Assembly (NCBI GenBank): GCA_047495785.1
Contig: JBLDXI010000015.1
Span: forward strand, 2,108,001 to 2,172,000
Length of the DNA: 64,000 nt
Direction of reading: 5' to 3'
Source: Lepidodermella squamata
Lineage: Eukaryota > Gastrotricha
Position 1 is the stretch's first letter. Every line of letters begins with the position of its first letter. Positions 11,311-23,024 of the stretch are shown piece after piece. The position numbers and the translations under genes were made by a program. The notes beneath the pieces were generated by a model, which was given only the letters and a program-made list of their open reading frames with translations, was not told where the DNA came from and ran no database searches.

Positions 11311-14300
11311 CGCCAATTTATTGTAGATTTATTGTAATAAGTGTTACTCCGCTCAACTGCATTTAGAGTGATTGATTTTTTTTGTATAAAGTCGAATATT
11401 TTTTTATAAACTATTTTATGCCACTGAACCACCGATGAAAATTAAATTGAAAAGAAAGAATGATGTTGGGAATAAAATCAAAATCGCTGGCGCTGCGAGC
11501 GACCTAATTTTGGACAAAAATGACCTTTTTGAACTAATGACTTTTGCGGTCGCGCCGGCGCGTGATTATTAGAGGAACACGCAGATCAGGTTGTTCCATT
11601 CGAGCGAAAGAAATCGCCGTCTGCTGCTCAAATTTCTAAAATCTCCAAGTTTTAAAATAGACACCGGGAGTGTTTGATTAGTCACTCGGTATAGACAGCG
11701 TGGCATGAATAAGCGTATGAGTCGGTGCGAATTATTCAGCCGGATGAGAGTATCAAAATTTAATTTGCCGCTATTTACAGCAGTATGAATCAGAGATAAT
11801 GTTTCAAAGTGGCGTGCTTTTTTCAAAAAATACTTTAACAGCAGAAGAAGAAGCAGATTTCGTGATTCAACATGAATGACTTCGCTTATTTTAGGAACGT
11901 ACCGAAATTTAATAACCCTTATTAGAGGAGAAAATTATAAAATTGTTGGGATATGTTTCAACCAAAAAATTCTCAATCATGATCAGTCGTAAAATTATGT
12001 GCCTTTTTACCTATATCCCTAATTATTTATTTTATGTAATGTTACCTCGAAGGTTAAACATTCGAATATCAAAATATCTGCGATTGATATTGAAATTTAA
12101 AGCGAACCTCCATTAAATTTTCGAATTTCATAAACTTTTCTTAAAAATCAAAATATGAGAGCGATGGCTAAGATTGGCACAGGTGATTCCTAACAAAAAA
12201 TCACGGCGATTGAGATGATTCTCGAGAGAAGCAATGAATCAAAATACGAAAATCGCCTATATGTCTACTCATCTAAAATAGTGAAACCATCATTAGTTTA
12301 ATGCTTCTCAAAATCAGACGAGATTTAGCTCTTTCGATGATTATTTAGAAAATTAGAATAGTTTGTTGAAAGATGTGCAAGGTGGAATTATGCGAATTAT
12401 TTTTGGGACAAAAAGCTTGATTGAGGTGTTTTCGAATTTAAGCGAATTTAATTTAATGGCAATTTTCTTGACAGTTTTTAAGCCTGCCCATGATTCATTT
12501 TGTGACTTCAATTGTGGTCGCGTGTTCATTTGGCATTCTTTCAAATTGCCACACCGTTGCTATTGCGCAATTTTTGTTATCAATTATTTGTGAAAAAAAC
12601 GTGACGCAAGAGGCGACCTCGTTTGTTCATGCTTTTTCAGCTTTACTTTTACTTCATTTTTTGACCTTTTTCTCTCAGAGCTCAGAGTGGTTGACTCAAT
12701 ATTCGACATAATGGTTTCGTTTGCTTATTCGTGGTCGTAAAAACGCTTCCAGGAAATCGATTCCAAGCGCGCACGAAGTGCACTGACCAGTCTAGAATGA
12801 TTGTTTTCCCGACAATAATGCGTCTTCCGGTGCGGCAAATTTTTATTGCAAATTTTTGCGCTACTGCTCGTATGTACAACACACAATCAAGGAATGCCGA
12901 TGATGACGGTGCACTCGCGCCTTTTCCGCTGCACGCTGCGGCCGCCAGTACCACTAAAATTCACTACCAGCCGTGGCGACATCGATTTCAACTATTGATG
13001 CGCTGTTTTCTATGGCATCGCGCGCTTGTTATCTATCCACTGTGCAATAAATTGGTTGCCAATCAATGGTACCTGCTGAATCATCATTCATGACAATTTG
13101 CCAATTTGTTAAGCCCATTTAATGATGACGACTACGTCTTTCATTGCGAGGATTTTTATTACCAGACCATGTGCGCAGATTTATTACTACTACCAGTGAC
13201 CCGAGGTCATAAGGCGTGTTTCTAGTGGCGAAATTATTGCTTAACCAGCCCTTATGAAACACGTGCGTCGTGTTTATTCGTCGTTTTCTTCCTCTTGATT
13301 TGTGTGTGTAATGTGTGGCATGCTCAAGTCAGCAGCTAATTTTAGCGATCAGCAAAACCGCAATTTTGCTTCGCTACAACAGATAATCAGGTGCAGCGTG
13401 CGCGTCGTGACGAAAATTAATCAAGCCAGTTTCACTCTCGCCTGTCGTAATTCGAACTACTTTTCATCATTTCATCATCATCATCGTCGTCGTCGTTAGC
13501 TGGTCAATAGAGCAGCATCTTCATTTCCTGTGTTTTCTTGCAACTCACCTTTAACGAAATTAAGATCGATTTTCAGCCCCCGCGATTGTTTGTTGCCTTG
13601 TTCTCACTTTAGCTTTTAGATCAGAGACGCAGCCTCAGTGCGTTTTTCAGCTCGCGCACGCGATCTGTGCCATTTTGCGCAACACGTGCTGCTGCTGCTG
13701 CTGCTGTCCAAAAACAACTCGCAAACAACAATAATGAAAAGTCCTGCTTAACAATCTACACTAGCCCGCCAAAAATTATTCCCTGATAAGATAAAACTCC
13801 ACGTTTGTCAGCTAAATGATCTTTTTATCGACAGATTTTTATCTGTGAAACACCACCTACGCGGCCTGCTTGGGTGTTGTTTGCATGAGTGGCCATCTCA
13901 ACCAGTCATAAAATCGCGTCATGGACTTTGTGCTTGGTGAAAACACGCCCGTTTTTTGTTAATTATTTTATGTTACGACCAGCTGAAGTTTTTTTAATCG
14001 CAGTTCTTGTTTCATGAACGACTGGGCGAGGCAGAAACACACACGTCCATTTGGTATTAGTACTCCCGCTCTATTCATCTAGGAACAATATAAAGTAGCA
14101 TAGAATATTCCCATAGAGACACAAATGCCGCGCTGCATTCAATATTTAAGTAAAATGCGGCGCCTCTTGGGTTTCTTTCCTCGTGCATGTCAATGCAAAT
14201 TTTCTTGCATTCATGAACTGGAAAAAATTGAGAATTTTGCCTTCTTTTTCTTCTAGTAGGCCTCAAGATTTTATCATACGTCATGCATTGTTAATTTTTT

Positions 14301-14333
14301 AACTAATATCGCCGCCTTTTGCATCATCGGAAA
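11311..14333. other. 3-kb spacer between A and B
   Basis: No gene supported; open frames here are short and without motifs. It contains a CTG tract (13687-13706), a CATCAT/CGTCGT tract near 13465-13497 and GATA-type motifs near 13784 (TGATAAGATAAA). The right part is presumably the control region of gene B. Confidence 0.4.
13687..13706. repeat. CTG triplet microsatellite
   Basis: Almost seven perfect TGC/CTG units in non-coding sequence upstream of gene B. Confidence 0.9.
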
Positions 14334-16202
14334 ATGAGCGTTGTTCAGCCGCCGCGGAAAAGGAAATGTTTCCTGTTGAAAAGTGGCGAGGTCGCCCCGG
14401 ATTCCCCGAGTTGCAGCGTCGAATCGGCGCCTGGCACGCCCCTCCCGCCAGCCCCGACGCCGCCGCCTCAAAGTAATTTGCCGCCGAAGCAGATCTCGCT
14501 GCCGGCTGACGAGGCGTTCGCTGCGTTCGTTCAAACCGCGCTCGAGTTGGCGTCGAAAAAAATCGACAAGGAACGCGCGTTGACGTTGCAACGCGACGCT
14601 TTACAGCTGAAGCTATCGCAGGCTGAGGAAAAATTGCGCCATTTTCAGATGCAAATCAGTGCACTAATGGCGAGCCCGTCGCCGTCGTTGTCGCCGAAAT
14701 CAGCCTCGCCGACGTCGACGACAACCATCGAGGAGCCAGTTGTTACTACTAATAAGCAGGAATCGTCGAAACTGGAACAGAAAAATCGCGAATTACAGCG
14801 TAACCTCGATTTAGTTCAGCGTGATTTAACGCAGTGTTCTAATTTACTGAAGAGTGCTCAATTCGACTGTTCGAAGAAGGACCAAAGATTAACCGATTAT
14901 TGCAAGGAGCTAGAAAAATTACGGGCTGAGCTGACGCAGACGCGCTCGCGATTAGACTCATTTGTTAAATCAGCGTCTGAACAGGCGATTTTGGCGAAAA
15001 ATTTACAGGAAGAGTTGAATGTGGAGAAAAGCGCGAGGCTGGACGTTGAAAGCAAGCTTCGAACTGCGAATGAGTGCGTTCGAGCCGGCATGCAATTAGA
15101 CGCTATGCTAGTTTCAATAACGGCGGAGAAGAACGAACTTGAGGCCGAGGTGGCTAGGCTGAAATCATCAGGTTCAACTTGTGCTACGAAAGCATCGTCA
15201 GCCTCGGAACAAACGACTCAGACCGATGAAGTTATTGCGAAGGAACGTTTCATCAAGAGGGATGAAGAGATCTCACGACTTCAGGACAAAATCGTCGGCC
15301 TTCACCGTCAATCACCGCTGGAGATCACCGGTCAAGATAGCCTCGCCTCGAAAAACACTTGTACGGAAAATTCGAATTTTTTTTAAGGAGGGTTTTTTAT
15401 TTTAATTTTTTCAGCGTCAGATTCGTCAACTGATTCTCCATCGCAGTTGCAATCGGAGAATGTGAGTTTGAAGCGACGGGTGGCCGAGTTGGAGGATGAG
15501 CTTCAACAACGGACCGAAACGATGGAGTGGCATCAGCGAACGTGGAATCAGAAGTGTGAGCAGTTGCGACTGCTCGAAGAACGGGTTCGCGATCGTGACA
15601 TTCAATGTGCCAAATATCACTATGAACTCGAGGTTTGTTTCAGAAAGCATAACACGCGTTTTAATGAGAAAAAAGTAGAACGCGCAAATAATCAATATTT
15701 TATCGAATATTCCAATTAGTCTCGGATTTTTTTCGAAAGACGAGCATTACGCTATGCTTTTTATCGCTCTTCCATGCAATTAATTATCTTTTGTTTTATC
15801 GTCTTGTTGATAAACGGACTCGATGTCTGACAATGGAAAAGTTGTTATACTTGCGTGGGTTACTAATTACTAGAATCTCCCGCCCGATAAAGCAATGTTT
15901 ATTATTCGCTTTTATTCAAGATATCGAAGTCCGGAAAGTACAACATGAGTGCTTTTGTGGAGCATTTTAAGCCGAGTAAATTGCCAAAATTAATTGATGA
16001 TATAATTATTGATTTTTGAATTTTATTTGTTTTATGAATTTTTTTTAATTATTTTTAGCTGGCTGAGCGGAAATTGCGATCATACCAGGAGCGCATGTCA
16101 ATCTCGTCGACATCATCCTCGCCAAGTTTGATGCACCAACACCACGACCGGGTGATCTGCGACCCCGTTCACCATCACTACCCGTCGCTAAGCGAATTTT
16201 GA
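14334..16202 (+). CDS. Coiled-coil protein with Pro-rich N terminus, array gene B
   Basis: Three exons: 14334-15360, 15415-15632 and 16059-16202, about 462 aa. The first ATG is 14334. The 3' end of exon 1 is uncertain: a GT at 15331 also keeps frame, but 15361 gives a 54-bp intron like the others. The second intron is 426 bp. The N terminus carries PPRKRKC (possible nuclear signal) and a Pro/Ala-rich stretch. The segment LPADEAFAAFVQTALELASK sits where the shared head lies in other members, but similarity is marginal. From about residue 85 the protein is coiled coil with Ser/Thr-rich breaks. The last exon is Ser- and His-rich (HQHHD, HHHYP). It may be a distant member of the array or an unrelated coiled-coil gene. 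An AATAAA lies near 16320. Confidence 0.75.
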
Positions 16203-16479
16203 GAATGGCAGAAATTTCATCGAGTTGAGGTGCGAGTCGGCGAAAATCATGATCAATGATCGCGTATTTATCATATGCATCGCTATTACTTATACAGGTC
16301 CTGTTGTATTAAAAAAACACAATAAATTATATTCTGAAAAATGATGCGATGAATGGAGGAAAAAACTGGATTATTTTGTGCCTGCTCCTTTATTAATATT
16401 GTTTTATTGAAACAGAAGATGCTGGAGAAAAATGGTCATTTTTATTTATTTATTTAGAATTTGAGGTCATCCTTAAAAA

Positions 16480-19400
16480 ATGATCGATTTAACTGAGGAA
16501 GATTCAGATTATCGGCAGAAAATGTTAGAAGCCGACATTCCGTTGAACATTATTGCAGAATGCGAATCGCGGCCGATTTTAGCCGAAATGTTGATTGTTT
16601 ACGCTAAGTCGCGTAAATCTTACGAAAATGAGTTGTTATCACTCGTCATCGACGTGAAAAAACGCGCTGAAAAGAAGCGATTTGAATGCGACAAGGAGAT
16701 GAGCCGCTGCGAAAATTACGTCCTCTCATCCCAAAATTCTGAAATCGAAGCCGATAAGCTGCGTCGGCAAATCGCGGATATGAAGGCGCACATCGAGACG
16801 CTCAGTTCCGATTTACTCGCGCGCAACTCGGAACTCGCCGATTTGGCGGGCGATAATCGCAAGTTGGCGGAGGATAAAGCCAAGGCTGAGGCGATGTCAC
16901 GCCGGCTTAAAGTCTCGTTGACGCAAACTGCAAGGGACCTGGCGGCTTTGCGGAGAAATGATTCGATCAGGGCGAAGACGCTGGCTCGCAGTGCTAAAAT
17001 GAGTCACTCGTTATGCCGTAGAAGGCTATGTAAGTTTCGGTAAATTTTCGGGTCCAAAGTCCAGCTTAATTTTGATTAATTCGAGATGCGAAATCTTCCT
17101 ATAATGGAAAGTTGAATCATTGAATGAAAAAGTTTAAAGTTGGGTTAAATATTCTGGAAAGTTCAAGGACATTTTTGTTAAAAGGCTTCCTGATATCTAA
17201 TACAGCTTGTCCCAGAAGTTGCCCGGCAAATTTTTTAAGAAAATTCAACTATTTTTGTTAAATTAAACCTACCGAGAGAAAACTCAAATTTTTACCCATG
17301 ATTTAACCGAAGAAATAAAAAATTTATCGGAGAATACCCGGAAACCGGAAAACCCCGATTGCAACCGGTTCGGTAATTGTCGGTATTTTACCCGGTTGGA
17401 ATCCCATTAACAATAAGTAACATTCTTGATTACTATGTTCGTTATTTTCGAATTTTTCTAAACTTTTACTTGCCATGAGATGTGACGTCTCTCATTTTTA
17501 GTTCATTTGAAGTTTCTGAACCATTTTCCGTGTATTTTCTGTGCTTGCATTATTTATGGGACACGCTGTGTTAGAATTGTTTTTACTTCAGTTAGTGCAG
17601 AGGTTGGTTCAGAATACGCAGACCCGATCCAACCCAAAAAGTGACCGAGGGACCGAATGAAGTAACCCTATATGACAGTAACCCACCTATCATTTTTATT
17701 TTTATTCCTTTTCATTGGACGTTTTTAAAAAAAAACACAACCGTGAACATGGTCGGATTAACCCTCCGGCTGCCCCTGGGCTTTTGGCGTTTGGCGGCCC
17801 CATTTTTTTGCAAATTTCAAGAAAAAACGAAAAAAAAATTATTTTTAATTTGACTTAAATGGGAGGTTAGAAAAACGTTTAGAAACGCTTCTTTCGACGT
17901 TTTCTGTCGACGAAAATGTCAATAATACGCTCAACATCCAATGACCTTAATATGTCGGATTCCAAGGCCAGAATCATTGGATTGTTCAGCTCGTCCTGGC
18001 CCGTCGATGATCTGAGATCGCCCTTAATTAAGGCCAATTTAGAGAAGCTGCATTCACCGCTCAATCCTCATTGATAGCTGAAAGGGCCTTTCGAAAAACT
18101 TTCGACGCTGGCGGCCCCTTTTGACTGGCTCCAGCCCTCCGAGCCAACGCGTTAATCCGGCCCTCTCTGTGAAGCAGTCATTTTATGTAAAAGACAAGTT
18201 CATTTCTTGAGACCTTGTCGGGCATCTTGTGCAACAAGAACCTCCGATTCAAAAGTTACTGGGTTCATTCCAGCCCGGTCTTTTCGGACAACTTTCCCTG
18301 CTAAAGAGAAGTGGCGTTCTGATTCGGATGGACACCCTTGAATAACGAGTAGTTAGTTACGCGGCAATTCGACTGGTTACAGGAAACAATCCGCTGTTTT
18401 TGCCCCGCCACTTTAGAGGGTAAAAAATGTCGCCTTCTGGAATTTCCACATCTAGCGCTTTGAATTTGACCAACTCAGAGTCGTAGTTTTGAGATTTTTA
18501 TTTACAGGATGAAAAACAAAAAGATGTTCATTCAGGTGTCCTAGAGTAACTTGGGCAATAACGTTGTCAAAGTTGAGCTTCCATTATTTCGTTAAGAACG
18601 TTGAACGAGGGCAGATCGCAGTTACCCAGAATGCGGATTGGTGTCTTTTAGGGCAGTGGCGAGCTTGGAAACAGAAGGCGCTTTCTTGACCGTCATCGAG
18701 TTCATCTTGAGTTTCGTCGAGCACGGGTAGATAATTGCCATTGCTAGGCATCATTTCGGTTGGTAGAACTTCCTAGAATAAATTACCGCATCGTTGCCAA
18801 CTTTTCAAGATTTTGGCACGTTCTGCTTGAAGCTGATCTCAAGCGTGAGAGCAAGAATACTGTCAACGATTTGATGATGCTTTCTCGGCCACGTTTTCCT
18901 GATCTTTTTCCTACGCCTTCATAAATTGCTCCGTATGGTAGCCATGGTGCCGAGGTAATTAGCCATGCCCCACCTCGGAGGCATCTTTTGGCGTCGGGAA
19001 ATTGGTGATCGCAGAGACTTCAGCAGGATCGGTAGAGATAGGGCCATTGCGACCCAGAATTCGCCCTAGAAATCGCACGGAGTAACAAAAGAGATTTGTC
19101 TTTTTATGATGTAACTTCAAACCGGATTTCCTGAGACGATTCAAAACCTCGCGACGGACCTGAATGTGTTTCTCGAAAGTCCTCGCGAAGATGTGAAGAT
19201 GTGACTTCGCCCTTGATCAAGTTAGGAATTACGTCGCGCTGAGCTCTGTTTAGCTCAACGGTGCCGAAAAACTCTGATTGAAAAATACATCGACTCCTAG
19301 TTTTATGAAGATTTAATATAATTCTTACCAAATCAGAACAGCTAATTTCTAAAATCATTATTTTTTCATCTTTATAGCAACTCAAGACGCCAAATATACC

Positions 19401-22400
19401 AGACTAAACTCGAAATTACAGCAAGAAATCAAAGAAATAACCCGCGACCGAGATTCTTGGCAACAAAAAGCTACATCGATACAGCGGAAATGTACCGGGT
19501 GCCGCGGGCTGAAAGAGCGCCTCGAAAAAGCCGAATTCGAAATCGATGTGAAAGATCGCATTGTTGAATCTCTGAAAATCGATCTCCGCCTCGCTGAAGA
19601 ATCGTCTACCGCTCATGATAGTAACCATTTTCGACCCATTTTTTTAAGTTGTTTTAATTTTCTCTTTTCCAGACGAAATTTGTGACCTTCGAACTAAACT
19701 AGCCTTGGAGGCGACAACTTCGGACAGAATCAAGTCTGAATTTCTGGCGAAAATTGAATTGATATCTCAGGAGCGAGATTCTCTACGATTCAGAATCGAT
19801 TCGATGAGTGCCGTCCAGTCTGACAGTGGGGCGCCTATATTCTGCCTCGACTGCCCTATCATCAAGTCTCGCCTTGAAGAGGCTAAACAGGTGAAATTCG
19901 GCAAAGTTTAAAAACAATTTTTTTCTAAATTTTTCTGATTTTAGAAATTGGCTGATCTTTCATCTGGAATTCAACCTCATCAAATCGATAGCGATGAAGT
20001 TTCGAAGCTGAAACAGGCCCTTGAAGACAAAAAATCTGAATTGGTTGAAGTCGAAAATAAATTAAATCAGATCATCTCCCAAAAACAGGACCTGGAATCC
20101 TGTTTATCCAGAGCTGAGTCCACAATTCGATCGAAGGACCTGGAAATTTCTGTCATGAAGAAGGCCTACGACCAGAAAAGGGCTGAATTAGCTGGTAAAC
20201 TCGAAGAGCTGGAGGGTAAATTAGAAAAATTCTTCAACCAACGAGAGGCGATGGTTAAGAAATTGGCAGATGCTGAAATTTTGATTGAGAAATTGCAAAA
20301 TTGCGGAAATTGTGGAACTCTGAACCAGCAACTTGATGATTGCAGAAGGTTATGTGATTCCATGAAAGGCGTCGTCAAAATGCTCAGTGAAAGGCTGGTC
20401 CAAAACGATTCATTGCTTCAAGAAAAATCTAGTAACAAACCTCAAAGATTCTCCATTTTTTGTTTTAATTTTTTTATTTGAAGGCAAACTGGCGGAACTT
20501 CAACAGCAATATACTGCGCTTCAGTCGAGCAGCTCTGAAAATTTGAGGTCGGAGATCGATAGTTTGAGGGAAAAGCTTCTTGATTGTGAAAATCTGATCA
20601 ATACAAAAGCTGGTAACATTTTTCTAATTATTCAATCAAAATCTTCAACGAAATGTATCAGCTGAATTTTCCGATCTTCAAAATCGTTTTGATGCTCTCA
20701 ATGCGAGACCTGCTAACTGCGAAAAGTGCGAGAATCTGAGTTCGCAGGTTGAAAAATTGAAGATAACTGAAGGTGTGGTTGACAAATTTGCCCAAAAAAA
20801 TAATCTGATTTCATTTTTGTATTCAAGAGAAAGTCGCCGATTTACAGTCCGCAAACAAAGCTCTTGCCGATGCTAAAACTGAGCTTGAGAAGGAACGAAA
20901 TGGTACTATTCAAACTCTGAAGGACAAAATCGCAGAAATGGAGGCTTCGGCCGAAAGTTGCGCGAAATTGCGGTTGGAAATCGATCGATTGAATGAAAAG
21001 CTGATTGCTCGTGATAACCTCGTCAACACCAAAACTGGTAACTATTTTGTCGGCATTTGGTCGACTTTGATTTGTTGGATTGCCCTAGCTGAATTGCTGG
21101 GGCTTCAAAATCGATTCGATGCACTCAATGCGAGACCTGCTAATTGTGAAAATTGCCATTACCTTCGCATGACAGTTGAAAATTTGAAGAAATCAGTCGC
21201 TGATTTGGAGGAATCTCTCGCCCAATCGAAGTCCGAAAAAGTAGCAGTGGACAAAGAGCTGGAATCTGCCGTAAAATTGTGCGGAGAGAAAGAGGCGGCG
21301 TATCTTTCAATGCGTGAAAAACTCGTCAATTGTCAACGTCTTTTCGAAGCTGAAGAAGGTAGGTAGAAAAGTTTCCAGGGAATCAGCTGAATTTCCCCAT
21401 TTTTCTAGAAAAAGTTGCCGATTTAAAATCTGCAAACGAAGCTCTTTCTGAAGCGAAATCAGAGCTGGAAAAGGATATGAATAGTACTGTTCAATCGCTG
21501 AAGCATAAAATCGCGGAAATCGAGGTTTCGCTGGCGGCCAAATCTGGTAAAAATTGCTTTTTTCCCCATCAATTATACGCTAATTACTTAATGATTCTCA
21601 GATGAAATCGAATCGTTGGTTGAAAGCCACAATAAATCATTCGAAAAATTCAAGCGGAAGAATGGAAGTCTCAAGAAATTGTTGTCTAAATTGACGGCGA
21701 AAAAGGCGAAACTGGAGCAGCAGATTGATCGCGCTCAGAAGATCTGCGAAAAGCGAGAATCGGCCAAAATTTCACTGCGAGCCAAACTGCTTTCCGCATT
21801 GAAAACTCGCCTGAAAACTGAATCAGGTATCATTTTTATCGCCTAAAAAAAGTTTATTTTATTTTCTCTGATTTACTAGTTCTTCATGACACTCTTCTCG
21901 CTGAGAAATCGGAAATGGCTGAGCAATTGCAGGAATCGGTGAAAATTACCGAAAAATTGAAAGAAAGAAATAGGACTCTGAAACAGCGAATTGTTGAACT
22001 GAAGTCCGATCTCGAGGCGAAAACAAGTAAATTAACAAAATTAATCGTAAATAAAACGATATATTATTACGTTTACAGATGAAATAACAGATCTTCAGGC
22101 GCGAGCCGAAAATCAACCCTGTGAAGATTGTGATCAGCTGCGCAATCAAGTATCGCAGTTGGTAAAATTGGCTCGCGATCGGAAAAAGCAGCTCAATAAT
22201 TTGGAAGCGGTAAAGGCGAAGCTCGACGAGAGAATTGGTAACTTAATTGCGATCACAACTTGTTAAGGTTTTCATTCTGATTTTTTTCAGTGGAACTGGA
22301 ATCGCAGGTCGAAGCGGCAAAATCTCAACCTGTCAGTTGCACAAATTGTGAAGCGCTTTATGCTACCATCGAAAAATTGGAAAAATCGAACGCGAAACAT

Positions 22401-22850
22401 AAGGAACGCTTCAATGAAATTGTTTCAGATAAAGCTCAAGCCGATGAGCTAATTGGTAAGTGGGAATTCGAAGTTAAAAATTTGAGAAAACGTTGATTTT
22501 TTCAGAAAAATTGAGAATAAAAAAAGCCGCCTTAATTCAAAAGCTGAAAAATTCGAAGCGAAAATATATAGAAAGTTCGTGCACGGAATGTGTTGGATTT
22601 CAAAGTGAAATCGCCCGACTCCAGGCCGAATCTGAGTCCGTGTATAATTCTCTGAGGCGGAAGTTGGAAAAAATAGAGGTAAAATTCGCGAAAAATGATA
22701 TTTGTCCACCTGAAATTTTTTTCTTAGAAATTGAAAGCGAAAGTGTCCAAGCTCAAAGACTCAGCATCCTATGATGGAGTTTGCAGTGAAGAAATTTCGC
22801 CGAAGAGTGGGAAGCGGCGGAGACTGGTGGAGCGGAAAAACAACGAGTAA
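16480..22850 (+). CDS. Large coiled-coil protein with eight CxxC motifs, array gene C
   Basis: Fifteen exons can be joined in one frame to 1115 aa: 16480-17029, 19378-19620, 19673-19890, 19945-20431, 20484-20612, 20662-20772, 20828-21037, 21089-21358, 21409-21546, 21602-21826, 21880-22026, 22079-22237, 22291-22455, 22506-22678 and 22728-22850. All introns are GT-AG. Apart from the first (2.35 kb, full of transposon remains) they are about 48-55 bp. Residues about 10-65 carry the array head in divergent form (ADIPLNIIAECESRP, then YAKSRKSYENELLSL). The rest is heptad coil interrupted by CxxC motifs in exons 2, 3, 4, 6, 8, 12, 13 and 14, usually as CxxCxxL. Exons 6-7 and 8-9 are tandem copies (DLQNRFDALNARPANC; EKVADLxSANxAL). 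Most introns are phase 1. The C terminus has SGKRRRLVERK, a likely nuclear signal. A long rod with metal- or disulfide-capable links is plausible, but the function is unknown. Confidence 0.85.
17269..17534 (+). repeat. Dispersed repeat, copy 1 (in intron 1 of gene C)
   Basis: About 266 bp that matches 51355-51626 almost end to end in the same orientation (shared landmarks CTACCGAGAGAAAA, CCCCGATxGxAACxGGTTCG, TATTTTACCCGG, GCCATGAGATGTGAC, TTTTCCGTGTA). No open frame and no terminal repeats were seen. Probably a non-autonomous mobile element of unknown class. Confidence 0.7.
17751..18163 (-). mobile_element. Deleted hAT-type DNA transposon with transposase C-terminal fragment
   Basis: On the minus strand, about 17879-18073 encodes ECSFSKLALIKGDLRSS, then GQDELNNPMILALESDI, matching the conserved C-terminal dimerisation region of hAT transposases (pattern ERSFSKLKLIKxxLRSxM). 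The flanks carry inverted ends, GGTCGGATTAAC on the left and GTTAATCCGGCCC on the right. Only the end of the transposase remains, so the copy is non-autonomous. Confidence 0.7.
18963..19205 (-). mobile_element. Ty3/Gypsy-type reverse transcriptase fragment
   Basis: The minus strand encodes HIFARTFEKH, then LNRLRKSGLKLHHKKTNLF, VRFLGRILGRNG, ISTDPAEVSAI and NFPTPKDASEV. This is the order seen at the C-terminal end of Ty3/Gypsy reverse transcriptase (thumb, GLKL-KK, FLGHxIS, DPxKVxAI, PTPxxxxEV). The frame is lost right after, at a degenerate LGT motif. No LTR or other pol domain was found nearby, so this is a degraded internal fragment within intron 1 of gene C. Confidence 0.75.
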
Positions 22851-23024
22851 TTGTATTTCAAAGTTTTGCATAATATAAGTTTACAGCCTTCAATCTAATT
22901 ATGTGATCCTGATATTGTGAAATTCAAAATTAATTATTCCGGAATAATAACTGCTTATATTTGTTGATAAAAACATTCCTCTTATTTTTTTAGATTTATT
23001 TATAATATGTGAAACTTCCTTGAA

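Noticed and set aside
12731-13093. 120-codon open frame upstream of gene B
   Set aside because: No motif, no splice partners, amino-acid composition typical of random sequence, and an equally open frame on the other strand.
14274-14591. Arg-rich frame opposite gene B, and similar antisense frames opposite A, J, L, M and N
   Set aside because: These are reverse-strand shadows produced by the codon bias of the coiled-coil genes.
17641-17853. 70-codon plus-strand frame in intron 1 of gene C
   Set aside because: It overlaps the left end of the hAT remnant, is built of homopolymer-derived residues and has no start context.
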